A DNA stretch of 61,294 nt from an uncultured Bacteroidota bacterium (GCA_902514625.1 CABXRK010000004.1:1-61294); one strand, 5' to 3'; positions 45,723 through 54,921 are shown, counted from the first letter of the stretch. Translations and numbers: made by a program. The notes: a model not told the origin generated them from the sequence alone.

Positions 45723-46247
45723 TCAATAATCCGTGGGTATATTAACAAAGCATTTTTCATTTCCAGACATAGCAAACATATATGGATAATCTTTATTATC
45801 CTCACATTTTAATAATTCAAGATAAAGCTTGTATCCCTTTTCTGTACCCGGTGCTTTTAATTTTTGTAAAGCAGAATTAGGATTAATATATATATCAGTT
45901 AACAAATTAAACTTCCTAATTTCATTATAATAACCTTCAGAAACTATAATCAATTTACTTCTGTATTCTTTTTTTTGTGTTTCATTTCCAAATTCATCTC
46001 TTAAAGTATTTGTGGTGTATAAGCGATAGCCTAAAGGACTATAATCATTAGCTCTTAATTCTCTTAATATTGCTTTTCTTGGTTCATCTAACCTACCACT
46101 TATGTATATGTCCCTTGGGATGTCCCTTGGGATGTCCCTTGTGGCTGGAACTTCTGATTCGTATGTAAAGTGTCCAGCTGCTGCACCAACACCGAGACTA
46201 ACAATTACCCACCAATAAACTTTTAAATAATTGATTATTTTTTCCAT
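45723..46247 (-). CDS. Hypothetical protein with one N-terminal TM segment and RDIP repeat
   Basis: MEKIINYLKVYWWVIVSLGVGAAAGHFTYESEVPATRDIPRDIPRDIYISG...; no family recognised. Confidence 0.65.
   Translation of the reverse strand: MEKIINYLKVYWWVIVSLGVGAAAGHFTYESEVPATRDIPRDIPRDIYISGRLDEPRKAILRELRANDYSPLGYRLYTTNTLRDEFGNETQKKEYRSKLIIVSEGYYNEIRKFNLLTDIYINPNSALQKLKAPGTEKGYKLYLELLKCEDNKDYPYMFAMSGNEKCFVNIPTDY
46108..46140 (-). repeat. 12-bp tandem repeat (atgtcccttggg), about 2.75 copies
   Basis: Direct reading; encodes RDIPRDIPRDI. Confidence 0.95.
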
Positions 46248-46701
46248 TTTTATGACTTTAATAATTTCAATATATAAAAAATAAAATTCACCAACTCATA
46301 GCTTCATTTTTATTTCTTAATATACTAGTTAAAAGCTACCCTTAATTATATGTTTAGTGTAGTTGTTTTATTCCAATTTACCATGTTCACTAAATTAGTT
46401 GCATATTTATTTAAATCATTCATTATCAATTACTTATATTTCATTTAAGGGTAAAGGAGATGATAGGCCTCCGACACCCCAATACTATATATACAATCGA
46501 GATCATAAAATCGGTCATATTTGTTCACCAATTTTATTAAAATTCAATATTGAAAAAGATTTGTTCCACTTTTGTCGACATTTTGTAGAAATAGAGATCG
46601 TTGAAAAAAGTAATTCCGAATAGATGGTTTTTCACCAACGTGACACCAAAGTAATTTTGGTGTTTATAAAAATACTACGTAACTATCTGATTATCAATTG
46701 A

Positions 46702-46772
46702 GCCAATGCCGAGATTTGAACTCGGGACCTCTTCCTTACCAAGGAAACGCTCTACCCCTGAGCTACACCGGC
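46702..46772 (-). tRNA. tRNA-Thr(GGT)
   Basis: GCCGGTGTAGCTCAGGGGTAGAGCGTTTCCTTGGTAAGGAAGAGGTCCCGAGTTCAAATCTCGGCATTGGC; anticodon GGT. Confidence 0.95.
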
Positions 46773-46780
46773 AATAATTG

Positions 46781-46853
46781 AGCGGAAGACCGGGTTCGAA
46801 CCGGCGACATTCAGCTTGGAAGGCTGACGCTCTACCAACTGAGCTACTTCCGC
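46781..46853 (-). tRNA. tRNA-Gly(TCC)
   Basis: GCGGAAGTAGCTCAGTTGGTAGAGCGTCAGCCTTCCAAGCTGAATGTCGCCGGTTCGAACCCGGTCTTCCGCT; anticodon TCC. Confidence 0.96.
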
Positions 46854-46869
46854 GTTTTAAATTTTTAAG

Positions 46870-46951
46870 TGGGGAGAGCAGGATTCGAACCTGCGAAGGT
46901 AAAACCAACAGATTTACAGTCTGTCCTCGTTGGCCGCTTGAGTATCTCCCC
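46870..46951 (-). tRNA. tRNA-Tyr(GTA)
   Basis: GGGGAGATACTCAAGCGGCCAACGAGGACAGACTGTAAATCTGTTGGTTTTACCTTCGCAGGTTCGAATCCTGCTCTCCCCA; long variable arm; anticodon GTA. Confidence 0.97.
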
Positions 46952-46975
46952 TTACCTATAAATAGTTAAGCTAAG

Positions 46976-47049
46976 AGCCGATGGAGGGACTCGAACCCAC
47001 GACCTGCTGATTACAAATCAGCTGCTCTAGCCAGCTGAGCTACATCGGC
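46976..47049 (-). tRNA. tRNA-Thr(TGT)
   Basis: GCCGATGTAGCTCAGCTGGCTAGAGCAGCTGATTTGTAATCAGCAGGTCGTGGGTTCGAGTCCCTCCATCGGCT; anticodon TGT. Confidence 0.96.
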
Positions 47050-47208
47050 ATAAATTATTTGCCTATAACTACTATTATTAAGTAAAATTTCTTAATACAA
47101 AAGCTTAAGAAACTGAGGCCAAAAATAATACAATTTAAATCAAAACAACAAATCAATTAAAAAAATTTAATTTTGATAAAATAGCCCTCTTTTTATTTAT
47201 TCAATAAT

Positions 47209-48606
47209 TTAATTTATGATAGCAAGTGGTTTAGTTGTTTTCCATTTGCCTCTAGTAAAATCAGGAAATTTTTGAGGGTAGCCACCTTGAGCAACTGAAA
47301 TTTCACTTAAAGGTGAAACAGCACTCCAAAAGCATCCCTCATAAACATTCTGATCCAAAGGAATGCCTTCTCTCAAGCATTCAACCATTCTATATAGCAT
47401 CATAAAATCCATCCCGCCATGACCTCCCATTTTTTTTGCTAAGGCTCCTAGTCTTTTATACATTGGGTGTTCGTACTGCTCATAAAGAGCTTCTAATTGT
47501 TGACCTTCTGCCCAACTATTATGGTTTTCGGTTGCTCCAGGAACTCCACCTTGTAATGCTACTCGAGTAGGAAAACCAGCTAAAGTGCCTTTTGTTCCTT
47601 GAATTAAATTTAACCTAGAATATGGCCTAGGACTTGTCTCATCCCACTGAACCATAATTGTCCTACCTAAATTGGTCTTAATGATTGATGTATTAAGGTC
47701 TCCTCCTATAAAATCTGTACTATTCCATAAGTGATCTTTTGAATAATTTTTTCTAGCATATAAATTTCTCCCAATAGCAGGTGTTGAATAAGATACAATT
47801 GTATTAAATTGATCTTCAGATCTTGACAGATTCATATATTGGGCAACAGGACCTAGTCCATGTGTAGGGTATAAGTTTCCATTTCTTTTTGCCAAGTGAT
47901 AAGGTCGCCATACACCCTCACCTCTTTTTTGGTCATCCATTTGATCACGAAGATCATGAATGTAAGCAGCTTCTGCGTGAAGTAAATCACCAATGACTTC
48001 TTTACGGCACAGATTAAGATATAAAAGTTCCTCTCTGCCATAATTGACATTTTCCATCATCATACAATGCTTTTGTGTCTGCTCTGAAGTATTAACAATT
48101 TCCCACATTTCTTTCATAGTTACTGCGATAGGTACTTCTACAAAAGCATGAGCCCTTTGCTTCATAGATTCAATAGTCATTTGAGCATGATTATTCCAAT
48201 TAGTTGCTATAATTACAGCATCAGGTTTTACCTTTTTCAGCATTTTTTTCCATAGATTTTCATCTCCAAAATACTTTGCTATATTTTGATGTCTTCCATT
48301 ACCTTCCTCAATACAAGAAGAAACTGAACGATTTACCAAATCTTCATGAAGATCAGATATTCCAACAATTTCAGTCCCTTTGATGGAAGCAAGTTGTTTA
48401 GCGTGTGCATGTCCTCGACCTCCAACACCTATAATGGCTATACGGACTTTTTCAAGTTTAGGAGCCGCAAAATCACCCATATAATTTTCTTCAGAATTAA
48501 CAAAATAATCTTTACTGCAAGCATTTTGTATAATACTTGAAGAAGAAATAGTCGCGGCTGAAAGTAATGAAGTTTTTAAAAATTTACGTCTATCAAAATT
48601 TTTCAT
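47209..48606 (-). CDS. Gfo/Idh/MocA family oxidoreductase, GH109-like, with Tat-like signal
   Basis: DRRKFLKTSLLSAATISSSS; IAIIGVGGRGHAHAKQLASIKGTEIVGISDLHEDLVNR; VEVPIAVTMKEMWEIV; NVNYGREELLYLNLCRKEVIGDLLHAEAAYIHDLR. Confidence 0.88.
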   Translation of the reverse strand: MKNFDRRKFLKTSLLSAATISSSSIIQNACSKDYFVNSEENYMGDFAAPKLEKVRIAIIGVGGRGHAHAKQLASIKGTEIVGISDLHEDLVNRSVSSCIEEGNGRHQNIAKYFGDENLWKKMLKKVKPDAVIIATNWNNHAQMTIESMKQRAHAFVEVPIAVTMKEMWEIVNTSEQTQKHCMMMENVNYGREELLYLNLCRKEVIGDLLHAEAAYIHDLRDQMDDQKRGEGVWRPYHLAKRNGNLYPTHGLGPVAQYMNLSRSEDQFNTIVSYSTPAIGRNLYARKNYSKDHLWNSTDFIGGDLNTSIIKTNLGRTIMVQWDETSPRPYSRLNLIQGTKGTLAGFPTRVALQGGVPGATENHNSWAEGQQLEALYEQYEHPMYKRLGALAKKMGGHGGMDFMMLYRMVECLREGIPLDQNVYEGCFWSAVSPLSEISVAQGGYPQKFPDFTRGKWKTTKPLAIIN

Positions 48607-48720
48607 TTATAAAAAAATATTTTTTATTAATGTTTAAATATAAAATAAAAATTAATGAATAAAATATTTTTAAGTCTTAATGAAAATTATTATTCTTAAA
48701 ATAAAGTCTTTATAATACGT

Positions 48721-49008
48721 TCACTTTTTTTTCAATTTGACCAAGATTCTTTCAGCTTTTTTAATGCTCCTATTAACAGATTTCTCAAAAGAAAATGTAG
48801 TGTTTTTTACAACTATTTCCCTTCCTGGTATCCTAACTATGAATTCTACAATTTTATTAATTTTAGAAGATGTGTTTTCTATTTTAAAAAGAACTCTAAT
48901 TTTCAATATTCTTTTGTAAAACTTCTCTAATTTTTTCGTCTTATTTTTAACGAAAAATTTAAGTTTATTATCGACTTTAAAATTAACAGACTGAAAGTTA
49001 TATATCAT
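48721..49008 (-). CDS. hpf: Ribosome hibernation-promoting factor family (HPF/YfiA); start revised to MIYNFQSVNF
   Basis: NFQSVNFKVDNKLKFFVKNKTKKLEKFYKRILKIRVLFKIEN; position next to xerC and the tRNA cluster. Confidence 0.85.
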   Translation of the reverse strand: MIYNFQSVNFKVDNKLKFFVKNKTKKLEKFYKRILKIRVLFKIENTSSKINKIVEFIVRIPGREIVVKNTTFSFEKSVNRSIKKAERILVKLKKK

Positions 49009-49912
49009 TTTTTTTATTTCTTGGATGAGTTTTAGAATAAATTTCCTTGATTTTATCCATACTACTATGAGTATAAATTTGAGTTGCAGCAAGAGTAGAA
49101 TGGCCTAAAAGTTCTTTAACCGCATTAAGATTGGCTCCTTTATTTAATAGATGAGTAGCAAAACTATGTCTCAACATATGAGGACTTTTTTTAACCTTGG
49201 TTGATACAACACTAATATAATAATTAACTGTCTTATAAACAAAATTCTCATTTAGCATTTTACCCTTTTTATTAACTAATAAATACTCCTGATCAATTAT
49301 GATTTTCAAATTTTTTCTGTAATTCAAAAATTTAATTAATGAATTCTCTAAAACTCCTACAATTGGTATTAACCTCTCCTTATTTCGTTTGCCAAGAACT
49401 TTAATAACTTTGTTAGATAAATCTAAATTCTTATAGTGTAAGTTTATTAACTCCGCTCTTCTAATTCCAGTAAAATAAAATAATTCTATAATAATTTTAC
49501 TTAAACATCCTTCATAGTTTTCTTTAAAAAGATTAGATTCAAATAAATCATTCATCTCTTTTTCTGAAAATGGTATCTGAACTTTTTTTGACTCTTTTAA
49601 AGCTATATGTTTTATTAAAGGGGAAGCTTCTCTTACTTCTACTCTAACCAAAAAATTATAAAAAGATCTTAAAACAGAAATTTTTCTGTTAACGGTCCTA
49701 TTTGTATTTCCAATTTCTATTAGAGATATTATCCAATCCCTTATAGAGTTATATTCAACATAATCAATATTGTTTTTTTTTGATTTTATGCAATAATGAT
49801 TCTGAAATGACAATAAATCTTTTTTATATGCTTTTTGAGTATGAGAAGAGTATTTTTTTTCTAAGGTTAAGTATTCAATAAATCTATTAATTGAGCTTTC
49901 CATTATAATCAA
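48998..49912 (-). CDS. xerC: Tyrosine recombinase XerC-like
   Basis: FTGIRRAELINLHYKNLDL, LGKRNKERLIPI, HMLRHSFATHLLNKGANLNAVKELLGHSTLAATQIYTH. Confidence 0.93.
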   Translation of the reverse strand: MIIMESSINRFIEYLTLEKKYSSHTQKAYKKDLLSFQNHYCIKSKKNNIDYVEYNSIRDWIISLIEIGNTNRTVNRKISVLRSFYNFLVRVEVREASPLIKHIALKESKKVQIPFSEKEMNDLFESNLFKENYEGCLSKIIIELFYFTGIRRAELINLHYKNLDLSNKVIKVLGKRNKERLIPIVGVLENSLIKFLNYRKNLKIIIDQEYLLVNKKGKMLNENFVYKTVNYYISVVSTKVKKSPHMLRHSFATHLLNKGANLNAVKELLGHSTLAATQIYTHSSMDKIKEIYSKTHPRNKKNDI

Positions 49913-49963
49913 AGTTATAATTTAAAATTTATAATTACACTCAATATTAAAATATAAAGTTTA

Positions 49964-51658
49964 CTAATAACCTATTGCTGCTCCATCTGGACTTGCTGAG
50001 TCTGAAGCCCCTATAAAATATTTATTTTTTTCATCAAACAAAATGCCCATTAAATTTCCTAGCTGCTCTACTCCAATTAAATTATGACCCATTAATATTA
50101 ATTTATTTTTAATTTCATCTGATAATTTATTTTTTTCAAACCTTACATTATCTGGAAACCATTGGTGATGAATTTTTGGAGCCTCAATAGCCTCTTTTAT
50201 ACCCATATTAAATAAGAGAACATTCGCTATTGTTTGAAAAACAGTATTAATTATAGTTCTTCCTCCAGGGCTTCCAATAATAAGATACGGTTTTTTATTT
50301 TTTGTAACTATAGTTGGAGTCATACTAGAAAGCATCCTTTTTTCAGGTTCTATAAGATTAGGGCTAGTTCCAATTAAACCAGCTTCTGTTGTTAAACCAG
50401 CTACAGGATTAAAATCACCCATTTCATTATTAAAAATAAAACCTAATTTTGTAGAACCCATACCCGATCCAAAAGAATCTTCCAAAGTATATGTCAGTGA
50501 AACTGCACCCCCAAATTTATCAACTACAGAGATATGGGTTGTGTTTTCACCATCATTTGGATGGTTAATTCCATTTATTAAACTTTTTGACGCTTTATTT
50601 TGATTAATTAATTTAAATTTTGTTTTTGAACTAACCTTAGATGTCAATTTTTCAATTGGCATATTTAAATTAAAATCAGGATCTCCAAGATATTTTGCTC
50701 TTTCAAAAAATCCAATCCTCATTATTTCTATTAAAAGATGGAAATATTTAGTAGAATCAAAATTAATTTTTTCTGTTTCAATTTGTTCTAACATATTCAA
50801 CATTGATATTAAAGTGACACCTCCTGAACTTGGGGGTGGCATTGAATATATTTTATATCCTTTATAGTCTCCTTTTATTGGATCCCTTTCAACAGAATTG
50901 TAATTTTTAAGATCTTTATGGGTTATGAGACCATTATTTTTTTTCATAAACTCAACAATTTCATCAGCAACCCAACCATCATAAAAACCATTTCTTCCTT
51001 CGTCTCTTATACTAATTAAAGTTTCAGAAAGAGCTTTTTGAATCCATATTTCTCCAGGTTTAACAATTTTTTTTTGTGGATTATTAAAATAATTTTTCAA
51101 AAAATCTTGAGTAGGATGAAATTTTCGATTATTTACAGAATTAAATAAACCTATAGTCATTATAAACCCGTTTCTAGCTAAATTAATCGCAGGTTGAACC
51201 AATTCATTCCAAGGAATTGTACCATATTTTTTATGAGCGTAATAAAGTCCATCGACAGTTCCCGGAACTCCTATAGCTTTAACTCCTTTATGATTTGAGT
51301 TATAAATCAAATCTCCAGTCTCATTTTGAAACATTTTTTCCGATGCTAAAATAGGGGCTTTTTCTCTAAAGTCAATTGAGGTAACTTTGTTTTTAGAGTT
51401 TAAATAAATAATAAATCCACCTCCTCCAATATTTCCAGCTGCTGGAAAAGTAACGGCTAAAGCAAATGCCGTAGCAGTTACAGCATCTATAGCATTTCCC
51501 CCTTTTTTAAGTACATCTATTCCAATTTGAGAAGCAATATCACTATCTGAAACAACCATTCCATTTTTTGCAATAATCTGAGAATTTAATTCTATTGCAT
51601 TCAATAAAAACAAAAGGAAAAAGATTAAATAAAATCTAATTTTAATAAAACTTAGCAT
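49964..51658 (-). CDS. ggt: Gamma-glutamyltransferase (ggt family)
   Basis: NAIDAVTATAFALAVTFPAAGNIGGGGFIIY; NTTHISVVDKFGGAVSLTYTLEDSFGSG; GSPGGRTIINTVFQ. Confidence 0.94.
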   Translation of the reverse strand: MLSFIKIRFYLIFFLLFLLNAIELNSQIIAKNGMVVSDSDIASQIGIDVLKKGGNAIDAVTATAFALAVTFPAAGNIGGGGFIIYLNSKNKVTSIDFREKAPILASEKMFQNETGDLIYNSNHKGVKAIGVPGTVDGLYYAHKKYGTIPWNELVQPAINLARNGFIMTIGLFNSVNNRKFHPTQDFLKNYFNNPQKKIVKPGEIWIQKALSETLISIRDEGRNGFYDGWVADEIVEFMKKNNGLITHKDLKNYNSVERDPIKGDYKGYKIYSMPPPSSGGVTLISMLNMLEQIETEKINFDSTKYFHLLIEIMRIGFFERAKYLGDPDFNLNMPIEKLTSKVSSKTKFKLINQNKASKSLINGINHPNDGENTTHISVVDKFGGAVSLTYTLEDSFGSGMGSTKLGFIFNNEMGDFNPVAGLTTEAGLIGTSPNLIEPEKRMLSSMTPTIVTKNKKPYLIIGSPGGRTIINTVFQTIANVLLFNMGIKEAIEAPKIHHQWFPDNVRFEKNKLSDEIKNKLILMGHNLIGVEQLGNLMGILFDEKNKYFIGASDSASPDGAAIGY

Positions 51659-51756
51659 AACAGAAATTTAATAAACCTAAGTCTTATTGCTAAATAAAAC
51701 AATAAAAAATTAAAAAAGTATTTTTATTAAAATGAAGAGATAAGAAAAAAAGAAAA

Positions 51757-51951
51757 CTATTGAGAATCCAGATCCCTAAGTTTTTGAATGTATTCAGCTT
51801 TTTGAATTCTATTCCTATTAGTGACTGAAGGTTTAGTGAACTGCTTTCTAACCCTTAACTCCTTCATAGCGCCAGTTTTATCAAATTTTCTTTTAAATCT
51901 CTTAAGGGCTCTATCTATATTTTCACCTTCCTTAACTGGAATTATTAACAT
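51757..51951 (-). CDS. rpsU: 30S ribosomal protein S21
   Basis: MLIIPVKEGENIDRALKRFKRKFDKTGAMKELRVRKQFTKPSVTNRNRIQKAEYIQKLRDLDSQ. Confidence 0.97.
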   Translation of the reverse strand: MLIIPVKEGENIDRALKRFKRKFDKTGAMKELRVRKQFTKPSVTNRNRIQKAEYIQKLRDLDSQ

Positions 51952-51981
51952 ATCAATTTATTATTTTTATAAAATCGACGA

Positions 51982-51989
51982 CAAATATA
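51982..51989 (-). promoter_or_regulatory. Candidate -7 box (TATATTTG) for rpsU
   Basis: TAnnTTTG about 30 nt upstream of the rpsU ATG. Confidence 0.4.
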
Positions 51990-52023
51990 AATAAAGACTG
52001 ATTAAAATAATAATATTTATCAA

Positions 52024-53190
52024 CTAACTTTTTCTAAGAATATCTCTAGAAATAACTATTTTTTGAATCTCAGTAGTACCCTCTCCAATTGTACAAAGCT
52101 TCGAGTCTCTGTAAAACTTTTCCACAGGAAAATCTTTTGTATACCCATATCCTCCTAATATTTGAACCGCTTCATTAGAAATTCTAACACAAACTTCAGA
52201 AGCAAACATTTTTGCCATAGCACCAGTCTTTGTGACTTTTTCACCAGAATTTATTTCAAAAGCGGCCTTATGTAAAAGCAACTCAGAAGCTTCAATTTCA
52301 GTTGCCATATCTGCTAACTTAAATGATATTCCTTGAAATGAACTTATAGGTTTACCAAATTGTTCTCTCTCTTTAGAATATTTTAATGAAGCCTCAAAGG
52401 CTCCTTTAGAAATCCCCAAAGCAAGAGCACCTATCGATATTCTTCCTCCATCTAAAATTTTCATAGACTGTATAAATCCATCTCCAACAGGTCCAAGTCT
52501 ATTCTGATCTGATATAATACAATTGTCAAAAATAATCTCTGAGGTTTCTGAAGCCCTCATTCCTAATTTATTTTCAACTTTACCGTAATTAAGGCCATCA
52601 TTACCTCTTTCAACTACAAAAGCGGTCATACCTTTACTATCATTTTTATTTCCAGTACGAGCAATAACAACAATTATATCTCCACTTTTACCATGAGTAA
52701 TAAAGTTCTTAGATCCATTAAGAATCCAATTATTTCCTTCTTTTTTAGCAAAAGTATTCATTGCCTTTGCATCTGATCCAGTTTGATATTCGGTTAAAGC
52801 CCAAGCCCCAATACTTTCTCCAGAAACTAATTTTGGAAGCCACCTACAACGTTGATCTTCATTTCCAAATAAATATATATGATTAGTACATAAAGAATTA
52901 TGAGCTGCAAGTGAAAGACCAATTGAAGGATCTACTTTTGAAACTTCTTCAATAACTGAGATATATTCATGATATCCTAAACCAGAACCTCCATATTCTT
53001 CTGGAATTAAAATCCCCATAAAACCATATTCTCCAGCAATCTTAAAAACATCTTTAGGGAAAAATTGATTTTCATCCCATTTTTTTAGATTAGGGGCTAA
53101 AAATTTTTTTGAAAATTTTTCTGCAGATTTTGAAATCAATTTAATAGTCTCATCTCTCTCAAATACTTTAGTGTGGGTATATTCAATCAT
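52024..53190 (-). CDS. Acyl-CoA dehydrogenase
   Basis: GIPEEYGGSGLGYHEYI-type motif (LIPEEYGGSGLGYHEYISVIEEVSKVDPSIG), ILGGYGYTKDFPVEKFYRDSKLCTIGEGTTEIQ. Confidence 0.95.
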   Translation of the reverse strand: MIEYTHTKVFERDETIKLISKSAEKFSKKFLAPNLKKWDENQFFPKDVFKIAGEYGFMGILIPEEYGGSGLGYHEYISVIEEVSKVDPSIGLSLAAHNSLCTNHIYLFGNEDQRCRWLPKLVSGESIGAWALTEYQTGSDAKAMNTFAKKEGNNWILNGSKNFITHGKSGDIIVVIARTGNKNDSKGMTAFVVERGNDGLNYGKVENKLGMRASETSEIIFDNCIISDQNRLGPVGDGFIQSMKILDGGRISIGALALGISKGAFEASLKYSKEREQFGKPISSFQGISFKLADMATEIEASELLLHKAAFEINSGEKVTKTGAMAKMFASEVCVRISNEAVQILGGYGYTKDFPVEKFYRDSKLCTIGEGTTEIQKIVISRDILRKS

Positions 53191-53220
53191 TTTTTTTTTT
53201 TCAAATTTAAAACTAAATTT

Positions 53221-54864
53221 TTAATTAAATGATTTGATTGCATTAATATAAGAAGTTAGTTCTGACTTAACTTTAGGATATAAAATAAGTAATCCTATCA
53301 TATTTGGAAATACTAAAGCAAGAATCATTGCATCAGAAAATGCCCAAACTGCAGACATATCAGCAGCAGCTCCAATAACTATAAAAATCAAAAATAAAAT
53401 TTTATAAATCATATCTGATAATTTACTTTTACCAAAAAGATACATCCAAGACTGAAGTCCATAATAAGACCAAGAAATCATGGTAGATATTGCAAAAAGA
53501 ACTACTGCTAAAGTCAAAAAAGGACCTGAAAAAGAAATATATTTTGAAAATGCAGCTGAGGTTATCCCTGCACCTTCAACCTGTTGACCATTTATGGTAA
53601 CTATTCCAGCTTCACCTCCATAACTAAAAACAGTACCATCTCCATTAAAAATAATTATAACCAAAGCCGTCATTGTACATATCACTACAGTGTCTATGAA
53701 TGGTTCTAATAAAGCAACTAAACCTTCTGAAGCAGGGAATTTAGTTTTAACTGCTGAATGAGCAATTGAAGCAGAGCCAGCTCCGGCCTCATTAGAAAAA
53801 GCAGCTCTTCTAAATCCAGTAATTAAGACACCAATTACTCCACCTACTCCAGCTTGAGGAATAAAAGCTTGAGTCAAAATCATATTAAAAGCATCATCTA
53901 TAAAAGTATAGTTTGAAACAATAATATAAAGGCAGGCCATTACATATAAAATAGCCATAAAAGGGACTATCTTTTCAGTAACAGAAGCTATTCTTTTTAT
54001 TCCGCCAATTATAATTATTCCCACCAATATCATCATAATAATTCCAATAATTGTTCTAGCATTTCCACCAGTCATTCCAAAAGAATCTACTAATTGCATA
54101 GCAGCCTGATTAGATTGAGCAGCATTTCCACCTCCAAATGATGCTCCAACGCATAGCATAGCAAATACAATTGCTAAAAATTTTCCCAATTTAATTAGAC
54201 CCCTTTCTTTCAAACCCTTTGTCAAATAATACATTGGTCCACCATAAACAGTGCCGTCAGAGCCAACATCTCTATATTTAACTCCTAGAGTACATTCTAC
54301 AAACTTTGTCGACATTCCTATTAATCCACACAATATCATCCAAAAGGTCGCACCAGGTCCACCGATTGCTATCGCTAAAGCAACTCCTGCAATATTTCCA
54401 TTACCAACAGTCCCTGAGACAGCAGTAGCAAGAGCTTGAAAATGAGTTACTTCTCCTTCCCTTTGAGAATTTTTAAAAGAAGAATCTTCAGATTTAGAAG
54501 AGTTTTTCTCAAGAGAATCAAATTTTCCACTTACAGTACTAATTGATAAAGGAAAATATCTAAAATTAATAAAACCAAAATAAAAAGTAAAAAAAAGAGC
54601 TCCTCCCACCAATAGTATTATTATTGTAGGAATTTGAGAACCAAAAATATATTGAGAACCTGGAAAAGCATGAAGAATAATAGATTCCCACCAAGCAGCA
54701 ATAGGAGTAAAAGCCTCATTGATTCTTTCATCTAATCCTTCTTCTTGAGAAAAAAGAGTATTAGAAAAAAATATAAAAAATAAACCTATCAAAGATTTTG
54801 TTTTATTAAAATTATTTATCATAAATGAAATATTCTTATGAAGGATATTGGCAATATCCAACAT
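53221..54864 (-). CDS. Sodium:alanine symporter family protein (AGCS)
   Basis: TAVSGTVGNGNIAGVALAIAIGGPGATFWM; GFRRAAFSNEAGAGSASIAHSAVKT. Confidence 0.93.
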   Translation of the reverse strand: MLDIANILHKNISFMINNFNKTKSLIGLFFIFFSNTLFSQEEGLDERINEAFTPIAAWWESIILHAFPGSQYIFGSQIPTIIILLVGGALFFTFYFGFINFRYFPLSISTVSGKFDSLEKNSSKSEDSSFKNSQREGEVTHFQALATAVSGTVGNGNIAGVALAIAIGGPGATFWMILCGLIGMSTKFVECTLGVKYRDVGSDGTVYGGPMYYLTKGLKERGLIKLGKFLAIVFAMLCVGASFGGGNAAQSNQAAMQLVDSFGMTGGNARTIIGIIMMILVGIIIIGGIKRIASVTEKIVPFMAILYVMACLYIIVSNYTFIDDAFNMILTQAFIPQAGVGGVIGVLITGFRRAAFSNEAGAGSASIAHSAVKTKFPASEGLVALLEPFIDTVVICTMTALVIIIFNGDGTVFSYGGEAGIVTINGQQVEGAGITSAAFSKYISFSGPFLTLAVVLFAISTMISWSYYGLQSWMYLFGKSKLSDMIYKILFLIFIVIGAAADMSAVWAFSDAMILALVFPNMIGLLILYPKVKSELTSYINAIKSFN

Positions 54865-54921
54865 TTAGTTTAAAAAACAAATAATTACTATAAAAATAAA
54901 TTAATTGCTTAAGGATTAAAA

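Noticed and set aside
46675-46969. ORFs 46675..46908 (-) and 46778..46969 (+)
   Set aside because: They run through tRNA-Thr, tRNA-Gly and tRNA-Tyr genes; spurious reading frames.
48998-49912. XerC-like tyrosine recombinase as the integrase of the tRNA-Thr island
   Set aside because: It occupies the conserved rpsU-xerC-hpf position of Flavobacteriia and lies outside the repeat-bounded segment; more likely the housekeeping recombinase.
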